Of a DNA stretch of 64,000 nt, positions 46,755 through 55,370 are shown in pieces; the stretch's first letter is position 1, and the number at the start of each line of letters is the position of its first letter. Position numbers and translations under genes: made by a program. The notes under the pieces are model-generated. The model saw only the letters and a program-made list of their open reading frames with translations. It had not been told where the DNA came from and searched no databases. The stretch lies in NCBI RefSeq assembly GCF_021601625.1, contig NZ_BQHR01000001.1:1-64000 (forward strand). Direction: 5' to 3'. This DNA comes from Pseudomonas paraglycinae (lineage in GTDB: Bacteria > Pseudomonadota > Gammaproteobacteria > Pseudomonadales > Pseudomonadaceae).

Positions 46755-46782
46755 TTTAACTTGAACGTTCATTCAAGTTAAA
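46755..46782. promoter_or_regulatory. Palindromic operator upstream of betT (BetI-like)
   Basis: TTTAACTTGAA-CGTTCA-TTCAAGTTAAA, 11-bp perfect arms with a 6-nt centre, 92 bp before the betT ATG. The core TTGAACGTTCATTCAA looks like a TetR-family site, and choline genes of pseudomonads are commonly controlled by the TetR protein BetI. No betI is in the window. Confidence 0.7.
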
Positions 46783-46874
46783 CCGGCGGTTCGCTGCCCG
46801 CTCACAACAGGAGGCTTGCCTTTGCTGAGTCCGATCATTTCAGCCATTTTCCAATCTCTTGAGGTGCACCGTTC

Positions 46875-48875
46875 ATGAGTGCATCGTCCACCCCCGCCAG
46901 CGGTCTGGTGCGCATGAATCCGCCGGTGTTCTGGTTCGCCGCGACGGTGATCCTGCTGTTCGGCCTGACGGTCATCGCCATGCCGGAACAGGCCGGCGCC
47001 TGGCTTCTCGAAGCGCAAAACTGGGCGGCCAACACGGTCGGCTGGTACTACATGCTCGCGATGACCCTGTATCTGGTCTTCGTGGTGGTCACCGCGTTAT
47101 CGGGCTACGGCAAGATCAAGCTCGGTGCCGACCACGACGAACCCGAATTCAGTTACCTGTCCTGGGCCGGCATGCTGTTCGCCGCCGGGATCAGCATCAC
47201 GCTGTTTTTCTTTTGTGTGTCCGAGCCGCTGACCCACATGCTTCAGCCGCCCCAAGGCGAGGCCGGCACCGCGGAGGCGGCGCGTCAGGCGATGCAGATT
47301 CTCTTTCTGCACTGGGGCCTGCACGGCTGGGGCGTGTTCGCCTTTGTCGGCATGGCGCTGGCGTATTTCGCCTACCGGCATAACCTGCCGCTGGCGCTGC
47401 GCTCGGCGCTGTACCCGCTGATCGGCAAGCGCATCAACGGCCCCATCGGCTACGCGGTGGACGGCTTCGGCATCATCGCCACGGTGTTCGGCCTCGGTGC
47501 GGACATGGGCTTCGGCGTGCTCCATCTCAACTCCGGTCTGGATTATCTGTTCGGCATCGCCCACACCCAGTGGATTCAGGTCGGCCTGATCACGCTGATG
47601 ATGGGCGCGGCGATCATCGTCGCCGTCTCGGGTGTGGATAAAGGCGTGCGGGTCATGTCCGACATCAACATGCTGCTGGCCTGTGCGCTGCTGCTGTTCG
47701 TGTTGTTCGCCGGCCCCACCCAGCATTTGCTCAACACCCTGATCCAGAATCTGGGCGACTACCTCGGCGCCTTGCCGATGAAGAGTTTCGACCTCTACGC
47801 CTACGACAAACCGAGCGACTGGCTCGGCGGCTGGACGGTGTTCTACTGGGCCTGGTGGATCGCGTGGTCGCCGTTCGTGGGCCTGTTCATCGCACGGATT
47901 TCCCGTGGTCGGACCATCCGCGAATTCGTCTTCGGCGTGTTGCTGATTCCGCTCGGTTTCACCCTGGCGTGGATGTCGATCTTCGGCAACAGCGCCATCG
48001 ACCAGGTGCTCAATCACGGTATGTCGGCACTTGGCATGTCGGCCCTCGACAACCCGTCGATGACCCTTTACCTGCTGCTGGAAACCTATCCGTGGAGCAA
48101 GACTGTCATCGCGGTAACGGTGTTCATCAGCTTCGTGTTCTTCGTCACCTCCGCCGACTCCGGCACCGTGGTGCTCTCGACCCTGTCGGCGAAGGGCGGT
48201 AACCCGGATGAAGACGGGCCGAAATGGCTGCGGGTGTTCTGGGGCGCGATGACCGCGCTGATCACCAGCGCGCTGCTGTTCTCCGGCAGCATCGATGCGC
48301 TGAAGTCGGCGGTGGTGCTGACCTCCTTGCCGTTCTCGCTGATTCTGCTGCTGATGATGTGGGGCCTGCACAAGGCGTTCTACCTGGAGTCGCAGAAGCA
48401 GATCGCGCAACTGCATTCGCTGGCGCCGGTGTCCGGTTCACGGCGGGGCAAGGGCGGCTGGCGTCAGCGTCTGAGCCAGGCCGTGCACTTCCCGTCGCGC
48501 GACGAGGTGTACCGCTTCATGGACACCACGGTGAAACCGGCCATCGAAGAAGTGACGGCCGTGTTCGCCGAGAAAGGCCTGAACGTGGTCACCCAACCGG
48601 ATCCGGCTCACGACAGCGTCAGCCTGGAAATCGGTCACGGTGAACAGCACCCGTTCATCTACCAGGTGCAGATGCGCGGCTACTTCACGCCGTCGTTCGC
48701 CCGTGGTGGCATGGGCTCCAAGCAGCTCAACAATCGCCGCTACTACCGCGCCGAAGTGCACTTGAGCGAGGGCAGTCAGGACTACGATCTGGTTGGTTAC
48801 ACGAAGGAGCAGATCATCAACGACATCCTCGACCAGTACGAACGGCACATGCAGTTCCTGCATCTGGTGCGTTGA
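46875..48875 (+). CDS. betT: BCCT-family choline transporter BetT
   Basis: Inner-membrane choline (or betaine) importer coupled to ions. 666 residues: about twelve membrane helices up to residue ~505, then a long cytoplasmic C-terminal domain as in BetT, which senses osmotic stress. The family signature is seen in WTVFYWAWWIAWSPFVGLFI and ARISRGRTIREF, and the substrate-cage tryptophans are retained. GAGG precedes the ATG by 10 nt. It is single, behind a palindromic operator. Relation to sulfur is indirect: choline sulfate is a sulfur source in pseudomonads, but no choline sulfatase is adjacent. Confidence 0.92.
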   Translation: MSASSTPASGLVRMNPPVFWFAATVILLFGLTVIAMPEQAGAWLLEAQNWAANTVGWYYMLAMTLYLVFVVVTALSGYGKIKLGADHDEPEFSYLSWAGMLFAAGISITLFFFCVSEPLTHMLQPPQGEAGTAEAARQAMQILFLHWGLHGWGVFAFVGMALAYFAYRHNLPLALRSALYPLIGKRINGPIGYAVDGFGIIATVFGLGADMGFGVLHLNSGLDYLFGIAHTQWIQVGLITLMMGAAIIVAVSGVDKGVRVMSDINMLLACALLLFVLFAGPTQHLLNTLIQNLGDYLGALPMKSFDLYAYDKPSDWLGGWTVFYWAWWIAWSPFVGLFIARISRGRTIREFVFGVLLIPLGFTLAWMSIFGNSAIDQVLNHGMSALGMSALDNPSMTLYLLLETYPWSKTVIAVTVFISFVFFVTSADSGTVVLSTLSAKGGNPDEDGPKWLRVFWGAMTALITSALLFSGSIDALKSAVVLTSLPFSLILLLMMWGLHKAFYLESQKQIAQLHSLAPVSGSRRGKGGWRQRLSQAVHFPSRDEVYRFMDTTVKPAIEEVTAVFAEKGLNVVTQPDPAHDSVSLEIGHGEQHPFIYQVQMRGYFTPSFARGGMGSKQLNNRRYYRAEVHLSEGSQDYDLVGYTKEQIINDILDQYERHMQFLHLVR

Positions 48876-48899
48876 TCGGAGCAGGGCGCCGGGACGCTT

Positions 48900-49160
48900 T
48901 CAGGTCTCGGCGCTCAGCACCATGAACAACACCATCGCCGCCAGCGGCACGCCATAAACGGCGCTGCCGATCGCAATCTCCGTCCCCAGCGGCTGCCCGG
49001 CGTGCACCACGCCGACCGCACCATTGATCACCGTCAACGCCAGCCACAACGCCGCGAACACATAGGCCAGCGTCTGCCGACTGAAGCCGATGCGCTCGCC
49101 GATGTAAAACATCAGCGCCAGCAGGATCAGGCCGAAGAAGATGATGATTGCGGTGTGCAT
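48900..49160 (-). CDS. Small membrane protein of unknown function
   Basis: 86 residues with three probable membrane helices: AIIIFFGLILLALMFYIGER (3-22), TLAYVFAALWLALTVINGAV (31-50) and IGSAVYGVPLAAMVLFMVLS (64-83). The ATG at 49160 has AGGC about 7 nt upstream. No known domain recognised. It is convergent with betT; a REP hairpin lies upstream. Confidence 0.7.
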   Translation of the reverse strand: MHTAIIIFFGLILLALMFYIGERIGFSRQTLAYVFAALWLALTVINGAVGVVHAGQPLGTEIAIGSAVYGVPLAAMVLFMVLSAET

Positions 49161-49199
49161 GGATGTGCCTGCGGGATGTGCGGTGTTTGATCGGACGAT

Positions 49200-49219
49200 T
49201 TCGCGGGCAAGCCCGCGAA
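49200..49219. repeat. REP hairpin (GCGGGC type)
   Basis: Perfect TTCGCGGGC-AA-GCCCGCGAA, a common pseudomonad REP core, different from the two other repeat types in this window. It lies between the small membrane protein gene and the LacI regulator gene. Confidence 0.85.
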
Positions 49220-49273
49220 GGCGCCACCTCGGTTTCATTTAGAGCATAGCCAAACCCGCCCACGCCATATTCG

Positions 49274-50311
49274 TCAGGTACTTTCCCGCTCAATGACCGT
49301 GCACTGCAGCAGGTTCAGCCGCTGCACCTCATCGCTCGGCAACACGCCAAGGCTTTCCAGCACCCGCGTCGCTGCCAGTACGCCGATCTCCAGCGCCGGC
49401 GGTTTGCTCGTGCTCAGGCTCGGCAGCAGCATCTCGGCGAACGGGTAGTCGCCAAAGCCGAGGACGGCGCAGTCTTCGGGGATGTTGAGGCCGGCGCGTT
49501 GTCCGGCGAGCAGGCCGCCGGCGGCGAGGTTGTCGTTGGCGAAGATGATCGCGTCCGGGCGTGGGGAGGCGTTCATCAGTGCTTCCATCGCTTGCTTGCC
49601 GGCCTCGAACGGGGCGCGATCGGCGTCGGGTGCGAATACCCAGGGCTCAAGTCCTAGCTTGCGCACGGTCGCGGCGTAACCGTCGCGGCGTTCCAGTGCG
49701 CTGAAGTCGCCGGGTGCGCTGTTCTGCACGAAGGCGATGCGTCGATAGCCTTTGTCGTGCAGATAACGAGCGGCGCTGACACCTACTTCGAAGTGCGAAA
49801 AGCCGATCTGCATCGGCTCACGCTCCGGTTGGTAATCCCAGGTTTCGATCACCGGGATATCTGCCTCGGCGAGCATCTTTTCCGTGCCCGCGCTATGGAA
49901 GTGACTGGTGACCACCAACGCTGCCGGCGACCAGCCGAGGAATGCCCGCACCGCGTTTTCTTCCTGCTCGGCGCTGAAGTAACTCGAGGCCAGAAGTAGC
50001 TGATAGCCGTGACGGCTGAGGGTGTCGCTGAAGCCCTGAATGGTGTTGGCGAAGATCGGCCCGGAGATGTTCGGGATCACCATGCCGACGATTTTCCCCC
50101 GCGCCGAGGCGAGCCCGCCGGCCACCAGATTCGGCACGTATCCCAGCTCGGCGACCACCGCCGCGATCCGTTCGCGGCGTTCGGGCGAGACCTGTTCCGG
50201 CTGGTTGAAGTAGCGCGACACGGTGATCGCCGAAACACCGGCCTGGCGCGCCACCGCGTTGAGGGTCACGCGACCGGCGCCACGGCGTTTGCGGGGCTTT
50301 TCTTCGCTCAA
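49274..50311 (-). CDS. LacI/GntR-family transcriptional regulator
   Basis: 345 residues. LacI-type helix-turn-helix and hinge: VTLNAVARQAGVSAITVSRY at about 15-34 and LVAGGLASARGKIVGMVIPN. A periplasmic-binding-like sensor domain follows (HDKGYRRIAFVQNSA, FANDNLAAGGLLAGQRAGL, AVLGFGDYPFAEML). The preferred start is TTG at 50311, with AAGAAGGA 7 nt upstream; a TTG at 50335 is also in frame. It diverges from a TonB receptor operon, and a perfect 14-bp palindrome lies between. LacI members normally sense sugars or sugar acids, which makes the adjacent monooxygenase genes notable. Confidence 0.9.
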   Translation of the reverse strand: MSEEKPRKRRGAGRVTLNAVARQAGVSAITVSRYFNQPEQVSPERRERIAAVVAELGYVPNLVAGGLASARGKIVGMVIPNISGPIFANTIQGFSDTLSRHGYQLLLASSYFSAEQEENAVRAFLGWSPAALVVTSHFHSAGTEKMLAEADIPVIETWDYQPEREPMQIGFSHFEVGVSAARYLHDKGYRRIAFVQNSAPGDFSALERRDGYAATVRKLGLEPWVFAPDADRAPFEAGKQAMEALMNASPRPDAIIFANDNLAAGGLLAGQRAGLNIPEDCAVLGFGDYPFAEMLLPSLSTSKPPALEIGVLAATRVLESLGVLPSDEVQRLNLLQCTVIEREST

Positions 50312-50398
50312 GGCTCGATCCTTCTTAAAAACCAAAACGCATATAAAAGTAATTTTTCAGTATTGGACGGTCTATGTCCGGCTTGCCAATACTGGCGA

Positions 50399-50412
50399 TG
50401 TTAGCGCTAACA
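50399..50412. promoter_or_regulatory. LacI-type operator
   Basis: TGTTAGCGCTAACA is a perfect 14-bp palindrome with a central CG, the classic shape of a LacI/GntR-family operator. It lies 119 bp before the receptor ATG and 88 bp before the regulator start, so one site could control both directions. Confidence 0.75.
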
Positions 50413-50517
50413 AAGCGCGTTGTCTGCTACTCGCTCGAGCGAATGCCCAAGACACCGAGACAGGCGCTGTCGTCGCAGAACGGCAGCGGTTCAGGGCAAC
50501 TTTTCGAGCGGGCAAAC

Positions 50518-52740
50518 ATGCACAACATTCCTGGGGCGACACATAAACTGGCGCAATCGATCCGCGCTGCGGGCTGGCTACTCACCGGGCTGGCTGCGCT
50601 GCCGCTGCCCGCCGCGTTCGCCGCGGACAGCACCGATCAGGAGCCGACACTCAAGTCCGTCACGGTCACCGCCACCCGCCGCGAAGAGTCGCTGCAAAAG
50701 GTGCCGGTGGCGGTGTCGGTGATCGACGGCGAGCAGCTGGAACGCGACAACCGCAACAGCGTGGCGAGCATCGTCCAGCAGGTGCCGTCGCTGAATTTCC
50801 GCACTGGCGCATCGAACAAGGACACCTCGTTGTTCGTGCGCGGCGTGGGGACGATTTCCACCTCGCCGGGCGTCGAACCGACGGTGGCCACGGTGATTGA
50901 TGGCGTGGTTTATGCGCGCCCCGGCCAATCCACTCTCGATCTGCTGGACCTGGAACGCGTCGAAGTCCTGCGCGGCCCGCAAGGCACGCTGTTCGGCAAG
51001 AACGCCTCGGCCGGTGTGCTGAACATCACCAGCAAGGCGCCGACCGCCGAGACCCACGGCTACATCGATCAGTCGTACTACAGCGGCAACGAAAGCCGCA
51101 CCCGTTTCGGCATCGGCGGCAGCCTGATTCCGGACACGCTCAAGGGCTCGATCAGCACCTTGTTCGGCAGCTACGACGGCAACGTCGACAACCAGCACAA
51201 CGGTCAGGAGGTCAACGGCTACAACCATCGCGGCGTGCGCGGCAAACTGGAATTCACTCCGAACGACGACATCACCTTCACCCTGATTGCCGACTACATG
51301 CAGTCCCACGATGACGGCCCGAACGGCGTCGTGACCAAGGCACTGACCCCGGCCTTCGCCAATGCGCTGAGTCCGGTGAGTGCCACCAGCCACAATCGCG
51401 ACATCAACACCGACACCCGCTCCCACGTCGAGGACACCAACAAGGGCCTGTCCGGCCAGCTCGACTGGCAACTGGGGAATTACACCCTGACCTCGATCAC
51501 CGCGTGGCGTGGCTGGGACAACACTCAGTATCAGGACGGCGACCGCCTCGGTACGGTAACGGCCGCGTTCCCCGGCACAGCGGACAAGGGCGATCTGGCG
51601 TTCGACCAGTACTCGCAGGAGCTGCGTCTGGCGTCGCCGAAAGGCGAGTTCCTCGAATACGTCGGCGGCCTGTTCTACATGCACGGCAAGGACGAGGAAA
51701 CCTATCAGCGCACGCTGACCACCACACGGACAGATCGCGGCGTCGCCGATTACAGCACCACCAGCGACAGCTATGCGGTGTTCGGCGAGAGCACGCTGAA
51801 TTTCACCTCGAACTTTCGTGGCATCGCCGGCCTGCGCTACACCCACGACAATCTCGAATACGATCACCGTCGCGTCTCTACGTCCGCCACCACCGTCAGC
51901 GGCATTCAACCGGCCACCCGCAGTTCCGGTTCGGTGGACGAGGACGGCTGGTCCGGCCGGCTCGGTTTGCAGTACGACCTGAGCGATACCGTCACCACCT
52001 ACCTGACCTATTCGCGTGGCTACAAAGGTCCGGCCTACAACGTGTTCTTCAACATGCAGCCACGCGACACCGAAGCACTGAAACCGGAAACCTCCAACAC
52101 CTGGGAGGCGGGGATCAAAGCCTCGTCCTGGAACAATCGCCTGACCACCAACCTGGCGGTTTTCCACAGCGACTACGACAACTATCAGGCGAACTTTTTC
52201 GACACCGTCGCCGGGCAAGTCGTAACGCGCCTGATCAACGCCGGCAGCGTCAGCACCGAGGGTGTGGAACTTGATTTCGCCCTGCAGGCGACCCAGCAAC
52301 TGAAGTTCTCCGGCGCGCTGGCCTACACCCGCGCCCGCATCGACGAGTTCGCCTGCCCGTCGGGCGCGGCGGCGTCGTGCAACGTCAACGGCAAACCGCT
52401 GCCGTTCAGCCCGGACTGGAAAAGCTACGTGCGCGCCGACTACACCATCCCGCTGGATAACGGCCTGGATATCGAACTCGGCACCGATTACAGCTGGCAG
52501 AGCGAAGTGCAGTACGACATCAGCCAGAACGCCGACACCAAGCAGGGCGCCTACGGACTCTGGAACGCCAGCGTGGCTCTGGCCGATTACACCAACGGCT
52601 GGCGCGTGGCGTTGCTCGGCAAGAACCTCACCGACAAGTCGTATTCGCCATTGCTCGCCAGCGGTGGCAACTACATCTACCGCGCCGTGCCTCGCGACGA
52701 CGAGCGCTACTTCGGCGTGCAACTGCGCAAGGACTTCTGA
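50518..52740 (+). CDS. TonB-dependent outer-membrane receptor
   Basis: 740 residues from the ATG at 50518, which gives a good signal peptide (AGWLLTGLAALPLPAAFA). Earlier in-frame starts at 50374 or 50443 would bury that signal behind polar residues. A TonB-box-like LKSVTVTATRREESLQ, the plug (VPVAVSVIDGEQL to VEVLRGPQGTLFGKNASAG) and a barrel ending GVQLRKDF are complete. It resembles SftP in the plug. The substrate is unknown; the LacI-type operator upstream and the oxygenase and reductase downstream suggest a sulfonated organic molecule, perhaps carbohydrate-like. The next gene starts 1 nt after the stop. Confidence 0.88.
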   Translation: MHNIPGATHKLAQSIRAAGWLLTGLAALPLPAAFAADSTDQEPTLKSVTVTATRREESLQKVPVAVSVIDGEQLERDNRNSVASIVQQVPSLNFRTGASNKDTSLFVRGVGTISTSPGVEPTVATVIDGVVYARPGQSTLDLLDLERVEVLRGPQGTLFGKNASAGVLNITSKAPTAETHGYIDQSYYSGNESRTRFGIGGSLIPDTLKGSISTLFGSYDGNVDNQHNGQEVNGYNHRGVRGKLEFTPNDDITFTLIADYMQSHDDGPNGVVTKALTPAFANALSPVSATSHNRDINTDTRSHVEDTNKGLSGQLDWQLGNYTLTSITAWRGWDNTQYQDGDRLGTVTAAFPGTADKGDLAFDQYSQELRLASPKGEFLEYVGGLFYMHGKDEETYQRTLTTTRTDRGVADYSTTSDSYAVFGESTLNFTSNFRGIAGLRYTHDNLEYDHRRVSTSATTVSGIQPATRSSGSVDEDGWSGRLGLQYDLSDTVTTYLTYSRGYKGPAYNVFFNMQPRDTEALKPETSNTWEAGIKASSWNNRLTTNLAVFHSDYDNYQANFFDTVAGQVVTRLINAGSVSTEGVELDFALQATQQLKFSGALAYTRARIDEFACPSGAAASCNVNGKPLPFSPDWKSYVRADYTIPLDNGLDIELGTDYSWQSEVQYDISQNADTKQGAYGLWNASVALADYTNGWRVALLGKNLTDKSYSPLLASGGNYIYRAVPRDDERYFGVQLRKDF

Positions 52741-52741
52741 G

Positions 52742-54061
52742 ATGAGCAGACAGCTGAAACTCGGCGCGTTCCTCATGGCCACCGGGCACCACGTTGCCGC
52801 GTGGCGTCACCCGGAAGTGCCGGCCAACGCCGGGCTGGATTTCGCCCATTACAAACGGCTGGCGCAGATTGCCGAGGCAGGGAAGTTCGACACTCTGTTC
52901 GTCGCCGACAGCGTCGCCGCCCCGACCCAGGAAATCGCCAGCCGCATGGCCCGTTCGGATCACTTCGAACCGCTGACGTTGCTCTCGGCGTTGAGCGCAG
53001 TGACCGAGCACATCGGCCTGATCGCCACCGCCACCACCAGCTACAACGAGCCGTACCACGTGGCGCGCAAGTTCGCTTCGCTCGATCACCTGTCGGGCGG
53101 GCGAGCGGGGTGGAATCTGGTGACCTCGGACAACGCCGCCGAAGCGCAGAATTTTGGCCGCGACGAACACATCGGCCATGCCGAACGCTACAGCCGCGCC
53201 CGGGAATTTCATCAGGTGGTCACGGGTCTCTGGGACAGTTGGCAGGACGATGCCTTCATTCGCGACAAAGCCAGCGGCGCGTATTACGACCCGGAAAAAC
53301 TGCACGTGCTGAATCACGTCGGCGAGCACTTCAAGGTCAAAGGCCCGCTGAATGTCGCGCGTTCGCCACAGGGGCAGCCAGTGATCGTGCAGGCCGGCTC
53401 GTCGGAAACCGGGCGTGAACTGGCGGCGCAGACGGCCGAAGTGGTGTTCACCGCGCAGACTTCACTGGCCAGCGCCCAAGCCTTCTACGCCGACCTCAAG
53501 GGCCGCTTGCCGAAGTACGGACGCAGTGCCGATTCGCTGAAAATCATGCCCGGCGTGTTTGTCGTGGTCGGGCAGACGGAAGCCCAAGCGCAGGAAAAAT
53601 GTGAAACGTTTCAGCAATTGGTCGAACCCGAGGTTGGCGTCGCCCTTCTTGGGCGTATGCTGGGCAACTTCGATCTGTCGAAGTACCCGCTGGACGGGCA
53701 GCTGCCGGAATTGCCGCTGACTGACAGCGGCCAGCAAAGCCGACAGAAACTGCTGACCGAACTGGCCGGCCGGGAGCATCTGACCTTGGCCGAACTGGGT
53801 CGCAGAATCGCTGGCGGTCGCGGGCATTACAGCGTCGTCGGCACTCCGGCGCAGATTGCCGACCGCTTGCAGGAGTGGTTCGAGCAGGGCGCGGCGGACG
53901 GCTTCAATGTGCTGGTGCCGCACCTGCCCGGCGGGCTCGAAGACTTCGCCAATGGCGTGGTCCCGGAACTGCAACGGCGTGGGCTGTTCAGAACCGAATA
54001 CGAGGGCCGGACCTTGCGCCAGAACCTTGGCCTCGCCCGGCCCGGCAATAGATTTGCGTAG
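52742..54061 (+). CDS. NtaA/SnaA/DszA-family FMN-dependent monooxygenase
   Basis: LLM-class flavin monooxygenase, 439 residues. Motifs: LKLGAFLMATGHHVAAWRHP, KFDTLFVADSVAAPTQEIAS, HLSGGRAGWNLVTSDNAAEA, QPVIVQAGSSETGRELAA and RRIAGGRGHYSVVGTPAQIA. It would need reduced flavin from a reductase not found here. It begins one base after the receptor stop, with AAGGA in the receptor's last codons. In this setting it probably oxygenates a C-S bond of whatever the receptor imports, giving an aldehyde and sulfite. Other members act on nitrilotriacetate or alkanes, so a non-sulfur role is possible. Confidence 0.88.
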   Translation: MSRQLKLGAFLMATGHHVAAWRHPEVPANAGLDFAHYKRLAQIAEAGKFDTLFVADSVAAPTQEIASRMARSDHFEPLTLLSALSAVTEHIGLIATATTSYNEPYHVARKFASLDHLSGGRAGWNLVTSDNAAEAQNFGRDEHIGHAERYSRAREFHQVVTGLWDSWQDDAFIRDKASGAYYDPEKLHVLNHVGEHFKVKGPLNVARSPQGQPVIVQAGSSETGRELAAQTAEVVFTAQTSLASAQAFYADLKGRLPKYGRSADSLKIMPGVFVVVGQTEAQAQEKCETFQQLVEPEVGVALLGRMLGNFDLSKYPLDGQLPELPLTDSGQQSRQKLLTELAGREHLTLAELGRRIAGGRGHYSVVGTPAQIADRLQEWFEQGAADGFNVLVPHLPGGLEDFANGVVPELQRRGLFRTEYEGRTLRQNLGLARPGNRFA

Positions 54062-54100
54062 CAATCGACACCCGATTCAAGACCGACAAGAGAGGATTCG

Positions 54101-55138
54101 ATGACTTACACCGCTGCCGAAAACCGCTATGACTCCATCCCTTACCGCCGCGTCGGACGCAGCGGTCTGGTGCTGCCGGCGCTGTCCCTGGGCCTGTGGC
54201 ACAACTTCGGCGACAGCACGCCGATCGACACCCAGCGCTCGTTGCTGCGCACGGCGTTCGATCTGGGGATCAACCACTTCGACCTGGCCAACAACTATGG
54301 CCCGCCCTACGGCAGCGCCGAGACCAATTTCGGCCGTCTGCTGCGCGAAGACTTCAAGCAGTATCGCGACGAACTGATCATCTCCAGCAAGGCCGGCTGG
54401 GACATGTGGCCCGGCCCTTACGGCCAGGGTGGTGGTTCGCGCAAATACGTGCTGGCCAGCCTCGACCAAAGCCTGCAACGCCTGGGCCTGGACTATGTGG
54501 ATATCTTCTATTCGCACCGCTTCGACCCGGACACCCCGCTGGAAGAAACCGCCAGCGCCCTCGCCACTGCGGTGCAGCAGGGCAAGGCGTTGTACATCGG
54601 TATCTCGTCGTACTCCGGGGTGAAAACCCGCGAAATCGCCGCGTTGCTCAAAGAGTGGAAAGTGCCGCTGTTGATTCACCAACCGGCCTACAACCTGCTA
54701 AACCGCTGGGTGGAAAAGGACCTGCTCGACACCACCGACGAACTCGGCACCGGCGTGATTGCATTCACTCCGCTGGCGCAAGGTTTGCTGACCGACAAAT
54801 ACCTCAACGGCGTGCCGGCGGATGCACGGGTCAATCGTCCGGGCGGTGGCTCGTTGCTGTCTTCGCACTTGTCCGAGGCCAACATTGCTCATGTGCGGGC
54901 GTTGAATGAAATCGCCAAACGTCGTGGGCAGAGCCTGGCGCAACTGGCGCTGGCGTGGACACTTCGGGATCCTCGGGTGACTTCGGCGCTGATCGGCGCG
55001 AGCCGGCCGGAGCAGATTGTCGAGAACGTCGGGGCGTTGAAGAATCTGAGCTTCAGTGCGGAAGAGTTGGCGGAGATTGACCGGTTTGCTCAGGAGGGCG
55101 GGATCAATCTTTGGGAGAAGCCTTCGACGGCGGAGTGA
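54101..55138 (+). CDS. Aldo/keto reductase (YghZ type)
   Basis: NADPH-dependent carbonyl reductase of the Kv-beta/YghZ group. 345 residues. Catalytic tetrad: the Asp and Tyr are in HFDLANNYGPPYGSAE, Lys in LIISSKAGWDMWPGPY and His in VDIFYSHRFDP; the cofactor-binding end is ALIGASRPEQIVENV. AGAGAGGA precedes the ATG by 6 nt. It is the third gene of the receptor-monooxygenase-reductase operon. An aldehyde made by oxygenolytic desulfonation could be its substrate; the enzyme type also reduces glyceraldehyde 3-phosphate and methylglyoxal. Confidence 0.9.
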   Translation: MTYTAAENRYDSIPYRRVGRSGLVLPALSLGLWHNFGDSTPIDTQRSLLRTAFDLGINHFDLANNYGPPYGSAETNFGRLLREDFKQYRDELIISSKAGWDMWPGPYGQGGGSRKYVLASLDQSLQRLGLDYVDIFYSHRFDPDTPLEETASALATAVQQGKALYIGISSYSGVKTREIAALLKEWKVPLLIHQPAYNLLNRWVEKDLLDTTDELGTGVIAFTPLAQGLLTDKYLNGVPADARVNRPGGGSLLSSHLSEANIAHVRALNEIAKRRGQSLAQLALAWTLRDPRVTSALIGASRPEQIVENVGALKNLSFSAEELAEIDRFAQEGGINLWEKPSTAE

Positions 55139-55165
55139 TCGAAACTGGGGTGGGTCAGATAGATC

Positions 55166-55343
55166 CCCCCTCACCCCAGCCCTCCCGAAACGTCGGACCG
55201 CCCCCAGGGGGGCGAGGGGGAAAGGGAGCAAATCTCCGTGCTTTTCAAACCTGAGTTCGATTCGATATTTCAGGTCGGTGTATAGCGACAAAACACCTCG
55301 GTCAGTCCCCTCTCCCTCCGGGAGAGGGTTAGGGTGAGGGGGC
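55166..55343. repeat. Composite ~175-bp palindromic repeat, copy 5 (variant)
   Basis: The left arm carries an insertion-like variant (CCCTCCCGAAACGTCGG then GGGGGGCGAGGGGGAAAGGG); the right arm GAGAGGGTTAGGGTGAGGG is standard. The core has diverged (TTCGATTCGATATTTCAGG). It lies between the convergent reductase gene and tauD. Confidence 0.85.
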
Positions 55344-55370
55344 TCTTGATTTTGCTCTGGCGTTAAAGGC

